From: Stachybotrys elegans
Taxonomy: Eukaryota > Ascomycota > Sordariomycetes > Hypocreales > Stachybotryaceae
Assembly: GCA_020746835.1 (NCBI GenBank)
Contig: JAGPNK010000002.1
Span: 3,348,001 to 3,412,000, forward strand
DNA: 64,000 nt
Direction of reading: 5' to 3'
Notes under the pieces: model-generated
What the model saw: the letters and a program-made list of their open reading frames with translations, nothing else
Told to the model about the DNA's origin: nothing
The model's database searches: none
Made by a program: the position numbers and the translations under genes
In this document: piece after piece, positions 11,767 through 22,278 of the stretch
How positions within the stretch are numbered: position 1 is the first letter of the stretch
How the letters are laid out: each line of letters opens with the position of its first letter

Positions 11767-12615
11767 TTAGGTCGCTGGTGCATCGGCGGTGGCAGGGACA
11801 CTGTACGCCTTGAAAAATTCCTCGTTGTTGCTAAGCTCCTCCTTGACCTGCAGGGCTGTTAGCAATGCGGTAGCTTGACCGATGTGTAGAGGTAATCTTA
11901 CAATATCAAGTCCACCGACGAGCTCTCCTTCCACCCACAACTGAGGATAAGTTGGCCAGTCGGCAAACTCCTTCAGTCCCTGTCTGACCTCATCGTCGGC
12001 CAGAATATTGAAGAATCCGTACTTGACAGAGTTCTCTCGTAGGATCCCAACCAGCTGCCTGGAGAACCCGCATTGGGGGCTGCTAGGCGTTCCCTTCATG
12101 AAGAGCATGACGGACGCTGCCTTGACCAGGTTGGCCAATCGCTTGTTCAATTCCTCCTTCTGCTTCGCAGGATCCACGGGCGCCTGCTCGGTAGTGGAAG
12201 CCGGGGCTTGCTCGACGGTCCCGTTGATACCCACAGCAGGAGCGGCGGCGGCGGCACCCGCGCTCTGTACGTGCTTCTCGATCGCTGCTCGAACCTTGAC
12301 CGCGCTACTACCACCGACCGTCTCGACGACCTGACCGTCCCGCAAGAGGGCGAGGAAGGGCACGGCGGTAACATCGTACGCCTCGCTAATGTCACTGAGC
12401 TCCTCCGCGTTGATGGACACCCACTTGGTCGTCGGGGGGTCGGTGACGGGGTATTCGGAGGCGAGGGTCGAGAGAACGGTAGCCATCTGAGCGCACGGCG
12501 CGGCCCATGGCGCATGAAAAGAGACGATGAGCAGCGTCGATGCGGGGAGAGAGCTGCGCGTCTGCTCCCACTGCGGGACGGTGGTGATCTCCTCGATGGT
12601 CGACATGTTGGGCAC
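11767..12615 (-). CDS. Monothiol glutaredoxin of the Grx3/Grx4 type (thioredoxin-like plus CGFS glutaredoxin domain)
   Basis: Cytosolic/nuclear iron-sulfur glutaredoxin; family members bind a [2Fe-2S] cluster with glutathione and signal iron status to regulators. Exons 12615-11902 and 11847-11767 give 264 residues. The N-terminal thioredoxin-like domain carries the degenerate active site WAAPC (about 37-41). An Ala/Pro-rich linker (about 118-150) follows, then the glutaredoxin domain with CGFS at about 182-185 and the WPTYPQLWVEGELVGGLDI block. The 54-nt intron falls right after GGLDI; it is a multiple of three with no stop, has a gctaac branch site, and is inferred as an intron because GGLDI-VKEEL matches the family while the 18 read-through residues do not. 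Two start codons (residues 1 and 4) are possible. Its promoter is shared with abp1. Confidence 0.93.
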   Translation of the reverse strand: MPNMSTIEEITTVPQWEQTRSSLPASTLLIVSFHAPWAAPCAQMATVLSTLASEYPVTDPPTTKWVSINAEELSDISEAYDVTAVPFLALLRDGQVVETVGGSSAVKVRAAIEKHVQSAGAAAAAPAVGINGTVEQAPASTTEQAPVDPAKQKEELNKRLANLVKAASVMLFMKGTPSSPQCGFSRQLVGILRENSVKYGFFNILADDEVRQGLKEFADWPTYPQLWVEGELVGGLDIVRLPLHIGQATALLTALQVKEELSNNEEFFKAYSVPATADAPAT

Positions 12616-13381
12616 GGTGTCTATGTCGTCCGGCTGTTGGCAAAGTCGGGAGCGCAGTCGAGCAATCTCGAGGTGAAGAACTGGTCTTGTTGGTGGGTAG
12701 AAGTGGTCGACAGGATAAACTTATTAATCGGGCAATGGTAATATGCCGCCACCTCTAGCTGAGAAGTGATTTTCGTGGCGGGGCATTTTTCCACGGGCGA
12801 CGGCGAGCGAGGGGTTCATTAGGCTTGCGTCATTTGGCGCTGAGTGCACTCAATCCGAGACCTTCCATAGGAGAACTCAGAAGGCCCTGCTATATGAGCG
12901 ACTGGTGCAAGCACAGCCACACCTGGGAAAGACCAAAACCCTCAAGGCCGTGCGCCTGAAGGTCTTACTGTGCCCCGCCCAGCCCAGCCTAAGGCCGCCC
13001 AGCCCCATCCATAGCATGTCGACGGTTGTCGGTCTTACGCAGCTTGCCAGGGTCGCACAGCCAGTCTTGGGTGCAAGTAAAGGTGCAAGCTGGTACCTCC
13101 TGCTGAGGTTGGTACCTACAAAGCTGCCAGCTGCCCGGTTACCTCACCTCGCCTTTACCTGGTTTCCCAGTCCACCTCCGTACGTCTCGTTCCTCGACTG
13201 CTTTCCACTTTCCTGCCGTCTGCCCCAACCCGATTGAAACCCGAGGTCGACGCTCTACGAGTTTCGACCCCCTCGTGCTGTGGGCTCGTTTGGATCCCAA
13301 GGCACTTGTCTCTTCCCCTCGTCTCTGACAGCCTAGAAACGTCATCCTTTCCACTCCAATCCTCCGCAGCACTCTCACATC
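12616..13381. other. Divergent promoter region between the glutaredoxin gene and abp1
   Basis: About 770 bp with no recognised gene. The half nearest abp1 is C/T-rich, as in fungal leaders. Open frames entering from here into abp1 use the wrong frame for its first exon. Confidence 0.5.
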
Positions 13382-15876
13382 ATGGCGTCGTTGAACCTGT
13401 CGATAAACGGCCCGTCCATAAAAAGCAGCTACAATGGAGTTGTCAATGCTCCTCCGCCCTCCTCTACCTCGCCCACCTACGCTCAATGGGCCCTCTTCTC
13501 CGTACAGGCACCCCTCTTGAACGCTTTCCAGGACAGTGGTGCCAAGGAGAGCATCCTCAAGGTGCAGGATACTGGTGGTATGTGATGCTATCCCTTTCAG
13601 CATTGCTTCCCGTACTGACTTGCGTGTTATCAGATGGCGAGCTTTCCGATCTATTTGAAGACTTCAACGAAGGCCGCATCCAATTTGCCTATGTCAAGGT
13701 CAAGGACCCCAACTCCGGTCTCCCCAAAAATGTCCTCATTGCCTGGTGTGGAGGAGGCGTCCCCGAGCGAACAAAGGGCTACTTCACCAGCCACCTCGCC
13801 GCCGTCTCCAAGGTCCTGCACGGCTACCACGTTCAAATCACGGCCCGTTCCGACAGCGATCTTGAACCTGCCGCCATCATGCAGAAGGTCGCAGATGCCT
13901 CGGGTGCTAAATACTCGGCTGGCGGCTCCTCGGGTGCTGCCGCTGCCGCCCCTCCGCCTGTCAAGTCGAAGCCCGTCTTCACCCCGACATCATCCAGCGC
14001 TGGCCGCGTGAACCCCATTGTCGCTGCCCGATCCCAGCGTACCGGGGATGTCGACAACGATGGTTGGGGCGCCGACGCTCCCCCCGTCACCCGAAGCCAG
14101 ATCGAGAAAGTCGACTCAGCCTACAAGCCGACCAAGGTTAACATGGCAGAGCTCACGCAACAGAGGCAAGAGCCTTCTCGTTTCGCGGCCCCGGCCCGCG
14201 ACGAGCCCAGTGATGTCGTCAAGGGTGGCTACCAGCCCATCGGCAAGGTCGACATCGCAGCTATCCGAGCGCAAGCCCAGAAGCCTCAAGACGATAGGCC
14301 TACTCCTGTAAAGGGCTCCTACGAGCCCGTGGGCAAGGTGGACATTGCCGCCATCAGGGCTAAAGCTCAGAAGCCCACCCCCCAAGAAGAGCCCTCTGAG
14401 TCCCAGCCTCTGGCCGACAGGGCCGCTGCTTTCTCCCAACCCGCTCAATCCGAACGCTTGACAAGCCTCCCCAAACCAAAGGTTGCCAACAAGTTTGGCG
14501 GTGCTTCCAGCTTCACCGGCACCAAGGCCCCCACACCCGGTGGCATAGGCTTCGGGTCGCCAGCTACACCCGCCGCGGCTCCTGTCGGAGCTGCAAGTCG
14601 AACCTTTGCCGACCAGGGCGGCAAGACACCCGCTCAGCTTTGGGCTGAGAAGAAGGCCAAGGAAAGGGGCGGCGATGTTGCAACCCCCAGCGCACCTTCG
14701 GCTACGGCCCCTCTCGCTGAGCAGAAGAGCGGCAGCGAGTGGAAGAGCGGCTACACGGGCAAGAAGTGGGGAGAAGTGCAGCCATCTAACTTTGGTCGTC
14801 CTTCCGTGGGTCCAGGCTCCGGAGAGCAGGCGGATGAGGAACCGGAGAGGGAGGATGCGCCTGCATCCGGCGGCTTCTCGGCTCTAAAGGATCGATTCAA
14901 GGATTCGGCACCCATCGGTGCGGCTCCGGCGACGCCCCCGGTGCCCCGAGCAGCCGAGCGAGATGATGAGGACGACCGTGGCGCTCCTCCTCCCTTGCCT
15001 GACAGCGCGAGGCCTTCTGGAGGGTTCGCACTCCCTGGGCTCCCTAGCCGACCACCTCCTGTGGACGATGAGGAGGAAGAGAGAGAGGACCCTTCGGCCT
15101 ATCGATCGGTGGCCGAGGAGCGCGAGCCTTCTCCAGTCCGTGTCGCCATTCCCGTCGCTCGCGGTCCGGAGCCTCCTGTGACCAAGGCTGAGGACCGTGC
15201 GCCACCCCCTATTCCTCCTGCTGAAATCGATGTGCCCCGGGAGGACGACCTTCCTGCCGAAAGCGAGGTATCGAATGTGGCTCGGGCCGCTGCAGGTGCG
15301 GTGGCTGCCCAATCCTTTGCTCCGGAGCAAGTAGCAGCGGGAGAAGCCGGGGGCCAGGGAGGCAAGCGCGCACTGATTCAGTACGACTACGACAAGGCCG
15401 AGGACAATGAGATTGATCTCATTGAGGGACAGTACGTGACCAACATCGAGATGGTGGATGAAGACTGGTGGATGGGTACCAACTCCAAGGGGGAGAGCGG
15501 ATTGTTCCCCAGCAACTACGTGGAACTGGTGGCGGATGATGAGGAAGATGAAGCACCGGCCCCTCCTCTACCACCGGCCCCTCCAGTAGCGGCTGAGCCT
15601 GCACCTGCTCCGGTCCCTACTCCGGCAGCGCCGAGCGCGCCCGCGGGCCCCACGGCAACGGCACTCTACGACTACGAAGCTGCGGAAGATAACGGTGGGT
15701 GACCTCGCCAGAACCATAAGTGAGCGAACAGGATGGCTAACATGTACGCAGAACTCAGTTTCCCAGAGGACGCCAAGATCACGGGTCTGGAATTCCCAGA
15801 TGAGGACTGGTGGTTTGGCCACTACGGAGGAAAGTCGGGTCTGTTCCCAGCGAACTATGTGCAGCGTGATGCATAA
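13382..15876 (+). CDS. abp1: Abp1, actin-binding protein of endocytic patches (ADF-H plus two SH3 domains)
   Basis: Binds F-actin and links cortical actin patches to Arp2/3 and endocytic proteins. Exons 13382-13577, 13634-15694 and 15752-15876 give 793 residues. The N-terminal ADF-homology domain (about 1-140) includes the AWCGGGVPERTKGYF and HGYHVQITAR blocks. A disordered middle holds repeats of the form GKVDIAAIRAxAQKP (clear twice, with a weaker first copy VNMAELTQQ). Acidic and proline-rich stretches follow. Two SH3 domains sit at about 642-698 and 738-793, each with ALYDY-like and DWW motifs; the last intron splits the second. Budding yeast Abp1 has only one SH3. The start at 13382 (tcATGGCG) gives a complete ADF-H domain. 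Confidence 0.94.
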
Positions 15877-16468
15877 AGTACAGGATAGTTCACGGTGCAG
15901 GACGAAGAATGCCGAATCACTATGTATGACAAGCGTTGGGCATGTTATTGTTTGGGGTGGCAGAAAAAAAAAAAAGAATATTCGTGTTTTTTTCTTCAAC
16001 CCAACAACTATTCCTGCTGTCCTGGAACCAGAAGAGACATTGTGTGTCGCCTAGGGCCGCTCTGCGGCACATGGTGAAGGATACGGACTAGCAGACGAGA
16101 ATATGTCAATGAACATATGTAGGCATGTAACGGCTGGCTGTATTGATGGTACAGCGACAAGTAGCAAGAGTTTAAAAGGACGAAAAAAGAAAACCCCAAT
16201 ATTCATGATGCCGAGGGATTGGCGTGGCGATAGAGACAAGAGTTATGGATAAAGATCCAAGTGTGTAGAGGGTAGTGGCGCGAAGCGCATCCGAACCTCC
16301 GATTCCCATTCACTCCCTTTCCGAGGGAAGTCTCAACCAAAATGCAAGACTCTCTTATTTTGAGGCCCGTTTACCAAGTTGTGAGCTGAGGAACACGGCT
16401 GCGGCGCGGTTCGAGTGTAGGTCTGGGTGCGCATGTATACGCCGATTCGCGGGTGAATGCAGGCGGGT
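15877..16468. other. Convergent 3' regions of abp1 and the CYSTM gene
   Basis: About 590 bp with a poly-A tract near 15966-15976 and no recognised gene; probably 3' untranslated sequence of both neighbours. Confidence 0.5.
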
Positions 16469-16950
16469 TTACAGGAAGCATTCGCAGCATGAGAAGCTAT
16501 CACAAGCCGTAAATGTCAGCAAACGCTTCGAGATCGGGACGGAGAAGGGAGGGAGGGATGCTTTGCTTACCAGCACTCGCAGCACTCCTCGACAGCGCAA
16601 CAGTAGCAGATGGCAGCCAGACATCCGATGAGGCAGCCCTTGCCGCCGCCGCTCTCCTGCTGCTGAGGAGGAGGCTGCTGCTGGTACTGCATGGGAGGCT
16701 GGCCGCCGGGAGGACCGTATTGACCGGGAGGAGGACCGTACTGGCCGGGAGGAGCGCCGTACTGGCCTGGGGGAGGACCGTAGCTCTGCGATTGAGGAAG
16801 GACAAGTTAGCCAAGCTACTAGGAGGAGATGGGAGGGCAGGCGACGGAATGCGATTGGGACAATGCCGTGCGGTGCCGTGTCGAGGCGGGACTCACGGGC
16901 TGAGGGTGCTGAGGGTAGCCACCCTGCTGGTAGTAGTCCTGGGAAGACAT
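16469..16950 (-). CDS. Small CYSTM-type cysteine-rich membrane peptide
   Basis: Exons 16950-16897, 16785-16571 and 16496-16469 assemble a 98-residue protein. It opens with MSSQDYYQQGGYPQHP, continues with four PPGQYG-type repeats and a Gln/Pro-rich stretch, and ends in the cysteine-rich block GCLIGCLAAICYCCAVEE followed by CCECCFSCCECFL. This layout (Gln/Pro/Gly/Tyr-rich head, Cys-rich hydrophobic tail) matches the CYSTM family of tail-anchored stress-tolerance peptides, implicated in metal, xenobiotic or oxidative stress. The last 28-nt exon is needed to finish the cysteine block and reach a stop. Function is inferred from the family only. Confidence 0.85.
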
Positions 16951-18225
16951 GGCGGTAGATTCGGGAGGCGGATCTGGTGAGGACGGAGGAAGATTGCTCT
17001 CTCAAAGGGGGTTTGTAACAGAAGGGGGATCCGGTAGATGGATGTGAGAAGCACGCGGTGAGCTTTATGAACCAAAGGTGTGCAAGTTACGTGTCAGGTG
17101 CGAGACGGGCTGGCGCAGACAAGAGAGACGAGACCCTTTGCTGGGCTGGGTGTTGGTTATTATGGGTTGATATCCACCATTAGTAGAGGTAGGTAGGTGG
17201 CCTAAGTACAGGATACTTTTGGCTACCAGGCCAGCTTGCAGGCAAGGGCCGGCCGGTAGGGCGAGCAAAAAAGTTTTGGGGTCTTGGCGGGAGGGAGGGG
17301 CTCTCTCGGCGGGCGACAAGGAGAGATTGCCTGCTCGGGGCATCTTATGTACATAGCTTGGCATTTGCATTTACGACTTTAGTAGGTAGGGTGGTACATA
17401 TTGGAGATGTTGATAAAGTATTTAGGATGGTGGTGGCTGCTGTATTGTCCACTACGGTACCCGTACCTCTCCATAAATCAGTAGGAGTCTGGAATGGACG
17501 GGATCTTGCCAGATCCTGCAGACACATACATAGGTAATAGGAACGCAAGGCTGATGGCGCTGGCCGTGGTTGGTACGAGTTATGGGGGCGGGGCGAGGAG
17601 GCGTCAGCTCGATGATGCATCGTCAGCTTTGCCTGCCAGCCACATGATGGTCCATTGTTGGCTTCATGGCACGTAGCTTGCCGCAGAAAGAACAAAACCC
17701 AATCGAATTCAACATTAGCATGTGTGTGTGTGCGCTGGTCGGATAGGCCCGATGTCACCTGTCAGTTCTCACAAAGGCCGGCGGACAAGGCCAGGCGGCG
17801 ACTAATCGACTAATACCATGGGGGCTTGCATGGCATGACCCGGGGTTAGGCTAGCGGGGGCTCATCTGAGGTCCTAGCTGCAGGCGGCGACTGGGATTGT
17901 GGCTGGGCATGGATGCCGATAATCCGGGACGGATCTCAGATGCCGCGTTGCTGTCTCTGTTTGGCGGGCTGTGCGTGTACGTGCATGCGTGCATGCGTGT
18001 GCGCTGGCTCGAGTCTGTTTGGTCGGTCCACTGCTCAGGGTCCTTGTGGCTCGGCGTATGCTGACAAGGTGTTTGTTGATGGTTGAGCTGAGCTCTTGGA
18101 GAGAGGGGAGAGAGCGCCCGCCTTGGTGATGGGCTGGCTCAATGCCTATTTGTTAGTGCCCAGGATAGTCCCGCTCGTGTTGGTGTTGGTATGTAGAGAT
18201 TAAACGCCAGGCTGAAGCAGTGTGG

Positions 18226-18257
18226 ATGAAGGTGAAGGTGAAGGTGAAGGTGAAGGG
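18226..18257. repeat. (GGTGAA)n hexamer repeat
   Basis: About five consecutive copies of ggtgaa in intergenic DNA. Confidence 0.8.
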
Positions 18258-18845
18258 TCGCAGGGTGCAACCTGCTCACCACATCCCAGCTGTTTTTAAA
18301 GGACCAGGTCGCCGGCGGGCTTTTTTTTCGAGCGTCTCTCTTTGTGACATGACTCTCTCTTGACCGACACTACAGCACAACCCTGCAGTTGCCGCCTGCC
18401 TTGAGATTGCAATCACCAATGGAGATTGCGATGCCGTGACATACATGTATGTCTTCATCTCAGCGGATGGATGTTGCTGCCTGGTTCATCCGTGCAACGC
18501 CTCCTCGTCTGCTCAGGCTTCGCACCTGGTCACCTCTGTCTACTAACCCATCCATCTGCTCCCATTAGCAGACGTACCTACCTGCAACTCGTCATTATTC
18601 GTACCCAACAGTGGCTGTGAGTCTGGAGGAAGGGACAAACGCGCATGCGTAAGCTCGGGAAGGTGCAAGTATCGTGTACTTGACATGCCAAGTGCCCAAT
18701 CGGGTAGGCACCTGCCTTGGACCCTCCCCTCCAAGCAGCGGTTCAACTTTCAAAGGGCTTCCTCCCTTCCCCACATCGCCGAAACGGAGGCTTTCGGGAT
18801 CAACAGGGGCTCGGCAACGACAACCCGTATCACCAACTGCCTCCA

Positions 18846-18926
18846 GCCTTCAGCCTTCAGCCTTCAGCCTTCAGCCTTCAGCCTTCAGCCTTCAACCTTC
18901 AGCCTTCAACCTTCAGTCTTCAGTCT
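18846..18926. repeat. Heptamer minisatellite (CCTTCAG)n
   Basis: About eleven consecutive 7-bp units. The first units are identical; the later ones carry single changes (CCTTCAA, TCTTCAG), all transitions. It runs directly into a T/A-rich tract. No reading frame through it has a recognised start. Confidence 0.9.
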
Positions 18927-19903
18927 TTTTTAATTTTTTAAATTTTTAATTTTTTAATTTCTTTTACCGATTTCGTCGTTGTCTTCTTGTTGCTATTTCG
19001 TTGCGACGCCATGGCGGTTTCCACCTCGACATGGGCCGCCGGAAAGCCCAATTCGCCCTCATCGTCGCCTCAAATATCGGTTGCGCATCGAGTTCCTTCA
19101 ACTGCCTATCCATGCAAACCTTAATCACAATGTCATTTCATGAAATCTCAGCTCCATGGCCAACTCTCGCTCAATCACTGTTTGCTCGCTATCATCTGAC
19201 GGCTTTTGTGAGGCATGGCCACCTTAACTTTTCACCAGAGTCCGCATGTGGCCGGGCTCTTCCCGCACATTCACTTACCTATGGTTATTGTGCCTCAATC
19301 AATAAACGCTCTCTCTCTTTCTCTATCTTCGATGATTTTCTCGGGGCATCTGCCTGCCTGCAAATGCACATGGCTTATTGCTCCTTTCCATCCCATTCTT
19401 TCACATTGACTTGGGCTCACATTGCTGTACAGGAAAACATGGTGCCTTTTATCCAACCAGCCAATTCGCTCTGTTCGTCCGATCATGGCCCATTGTTGAT
19501 GTCACCTGAATAGACCAAGCGTGCCCGGTTGTGATTCACGCGATGTGCTTTTCGCTTCGGCGCCTGCCACCACCTGCCCGCAGTGAATCTGCTGTTCAAC
19601 ATATCGTTCCGTATCCCAGCGACTATTTGATGACTCTTTTCTCCCTCTTGAAGTGCTTTCTCTTCCTCCTCTTCTCCTGCCTCTTGCTCTCTTCTCTCGT
19701 ACCGGGCTCTCCCAATCCTTCCAACCTCAAGGCTCATTCAAGTCTCGTCATCTTGATCCTCGATGCTCATTCTCCCTCTCATTCTGTTCACCCTTTCGCA
19801 TTTGCCTACGGACTTGCTCACATAAGTTTCCCGTCAACAATCCTTTGAAACAGCTTTGCCATAACTGGCAATACTTTCGGCTTCTACCTCGTCAAGACAC
19901 ACC

Positions 19904-21748
19904 ATGGCGTCTCCTGGTACAAACAGATGTGTCCACATCTCACAAACACCATGTGAGCTTGTAAATGAGCATGGCATCATTCGGGTCGCTCACTCTAGTG
20001 CTCCTCTGGATACATCTGGCACCGGGTCTATCGACTCGGCGCTTCTAGCACCGCAAGCTCCCAAACTTCCCGAGACAGGCTTTGCGTCGACAGTCACCAC
20101 ATGTGCTCCAACGACCCAGCCGGCCTCACGCAAGCCCAGCAAGCATATTGGGTGGACTGCCACATTCTATCCCATGGCGAAGTGTGACTTTTGCGAGTTG
20201 GCCGGTCGTCCTGAACTGCAAAAGTGTGACGAGTGCAAAATATCCATCTGCAGGGCGTGCTACGAGGATGGCAAGCTCAACCCCAACTCTCTACACCACA
20301 TCGATGAAGCTCTTGTCTGGACACGCGCGCGAGAGCTTCCTGCAGGAGAAAATTCCAGAAAGAATATTAGAGCCCGAAAGCCAAAACGTGCTTCAGGCAC
20401 TGCTCGTGGATCAGGTCGGCCACACATCAGCCGCATCGGGAACAAGGGAGCCATTCAAAAGACCAACACCCAAGTTCCCAGAACCGGCTCTCGCAGCCAA
20501 AATGCTCGGCGGATGAGCAGATTCTCGCCCAGCGAGACACCCTCCACGCCCTCTTATGCTGGAACACCCGAGCTGCTGCCCATGTCCATGGATAATGACA
20601 ACCACGGCCGCCCCTGGATTGTCGACACCTCTGACGACAACGATTATCCTCCATGTCCTGAAGCTGTAATGGGATTCGGAGAAAACTATGACGACTCTTC
20701 TGCCAAAGCTGCCAAGGCACTCGAGCTGATGAAGGTTGGTCCTCCCGCCAGCATGCTCGACCAAATGCTGCCACTTCCACCCGCACGTCAACATATTGTT
20801 GGTGTGGACCATCCTTCCCATCTGCCCGACCATCCGCAGCATCAGGACGCAAGCTCATCCGATTGGAAGTTACCGCCTGTGCGTGCGCTTCTTGATGTTT
20901 GCCGTGACAATGGTCATCCGCCCACCGCATCTCCTCACCCAACTCTCGCACCGCCGTCCAACGAACAGTACAGCTCCCATGGAGAGCGACATGCGTACTC
21001 CCGCGGCTTCAGCAAGGACCATCCCTCGGCTTCGCCCGCCATTGCGCCTGAGTCTTGTCCGTCTGGCTTGGCCACTCTTCATTCGCCTCGCACGCGAAAT
21101 GGGGAGCACCGATTCCCTCAAGTCGCAGCACGCCAGCGACATCAGCAATATCAGCCAGAAACACGACCACCTGCTCCATACGGAGACCATGTGCTATCTC
21201 ACGTCCCAGGATCTCACGACTACACGTTGGATAAATATCCCTTGCCTCGGGATTCTTCCCCAGTTCAGAGGTATGCGGATCAAGACCAGCGCTCTCTATC
21301 ACCCGCGGAGACGTGTCAGTCTCAGCATGGTGACTACGATCCCCATGTCACCGGTTGCTGGGACCAGACACGACACTACGAATACCCACAGCCGCCCACG
21401 CCTACCTACCACCATCAATCAACACGGCATCCAAACATCTCCGCTGTCGAGTCCTCGCACTCCTCCGATGGGTTGATACTACTTGGCAGGGAGCTCTGGG
21501 AGGATACTGTCCGAATGTACAACGCATATCCCAATTTCACGCCGCAGGATTGCCTCTTCCAGGTAGTTGAATCCAGGTGGCACCATGAAATTCCACACCA
21601 GATGATCGGTGTTCGCGACGACGGTGCCGCCTTGGAGCTTCTCAGAGCTGCCATCGACTATGTGTGTGACGGACTCAGGCTGGGCCGTCCCAAGATGACC
21701 TATGAATGGCTCCGCTTGAAGCAAGGAACAATTCGCCATGACCGCTGA
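19904..21748 (+). CDS. Orphan protein with an N-terminal ZZ-like zinc finger
   Basis: Single-exon frame of 614 residues with a good start context (caccATGG). I do not recognise the family. At about 94-132 there is a cysteine/histidine array, C-x2-C-x10-C-x2-C-x4-C-x2-C-x11-H-H, closely resembling ZZ-type or B-box cross-brace fingers, which usually bind peptides or other proteins. A basic stretch follows (about 150-205), with many Arg, Lys and Ser, possibly a nuclear signal. The middle (about 205-520) is Pro/His/Ser-rich and probably disordered. The last 90 residues (from LLGRELWEDTVRMYNAYP) look folded and amphipathic. Convergent with eIF3d. A nuclear or scaffold role is only a guess. Confidence 0.75.
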   Translation: MASPGTNRCVHISQTPCELVNEHGIIRVAHSSAPLDTSGTGSIDSALLAPQAPKLPETGFASTVTTCAPTTQPASRKPSKHIGWTATFYPMAKCDFCELAGRPELQKCDECKISICRACYEDGKLNPNSLHHIDEALVWTRARELPAGENSRKNIRARKPKRASGTARGSGRPHISRIGNKGAIQKTNTQVPRTGSRSQNARRMSRFSPSETPSTPSYAGTPELLPMSMDNDNHGRPWIVDTSDDNDYPPCPEAVMGFGENYDDSSAKAAKALELMKVGPPASMLDQMLPLPPARQHIVGVDHPSHLPDHPQHQDASSSDWKLPPVRALLDVCRDNGHPPTASPHPTLAPPSNEQYSSHGERHAYSRGFSKDHPSASPAIAPESCPSGLATLHSPRTRNGEHRFPQVAARQRHQQYQPETRPPAPYGDHVLSHVPGSHDYTLDKYPLPRDSSPVQRYADQDQRSLSPAETCQSQHGDYDPHVTGCWDQTRHYEYPQPPTPTYHHQSTRHPNISAVESSHSSDGLILLGRELWEDTVRMYNAYPNFTPQDCLFQVVESRWHHEIPHQMIGVRDDGAALELLRAAIDYVCDGLRLGRPKMTYEWLRLKQGTIRHDR

Positions 21749-22278
21749 CCAGGAGCGGCACAGAGAGCAATGTGGCTCTGTTGGATGTATTACGTCTAAT
21801 TCGAGTTTGGGAGAAGAAATAACATCAGTGATGAAGGGATCTCTGGGTTGAAACGGCGCAGGGCCATACGGCAAGGGCCGGTTGGGGGTTTACGGGAACA
21901 TAGTTTAAAACATGTACAAGTACGTAGGTAGACAGTCACGCATGAGAGACGTCTCGAGCGTCAAACGTCTCAATTCGAAACACAACATACACAATGAGAG
22001 AGATGCGATTCTCCCCAGCCAAGGCGCCGCAAACCCGAGTTCGGGGGAGCGCCGGAACCGTGAGCAAGATACCATGCAATTTTGTGTATCATAACAGATC
22101 ATGAAAAGCCGCTCCCGGAGCTCTACTGGTTCAAATGCGCCGTGAGTGACCCATCGCCAATCCTCTCCCCTGGATCTTCCCATTTATCAAATCCTCGTCG
22201 TGTCCGTGAATTCTCTCTCTTTTCTCTCATCTTAAAAATTTTCTTTATCCTTTGAAATTCCTTTGCACACCCACCACC
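21749..22278. other. Convergent 3' regions of the ZZ-like gene and eIF3d
   Basis: About 530 bp without a recognised gene; T-rich near 22200-22260, consistent with 3' untranslated sequence of eIF3d. Confidence 0.5.

Larger units (their letters stand above)
16951..19903. other. Gene-free stretch between the CYSTM gene and the ZZ-like orphan gene
   Basis: About 3 kb of divergent upstream DNA. It holds two tandem repeats (listed separately), an AT-rich tract at 18927-18965, and a long C/T-rich leader ahead of 19904. Short frames starting at 19001 and 19653 may be upstream frames in a leader or nothing; I recognise no gene. Confidence 0.5.

Noticed and set aside
13234..13633. Continuous upstream extension of the main abp1 frame
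   Set aside because: It runs through exon 1 in the wrong frame and through the intron; the spliced model gives a complete ADF-H domain.
19001..19513. Open frame upstream of the ZZ-like gene
   Set aside because: No recognisable protein features; more likely leader or intergenic sequence, although an upstream-frame role is possible.
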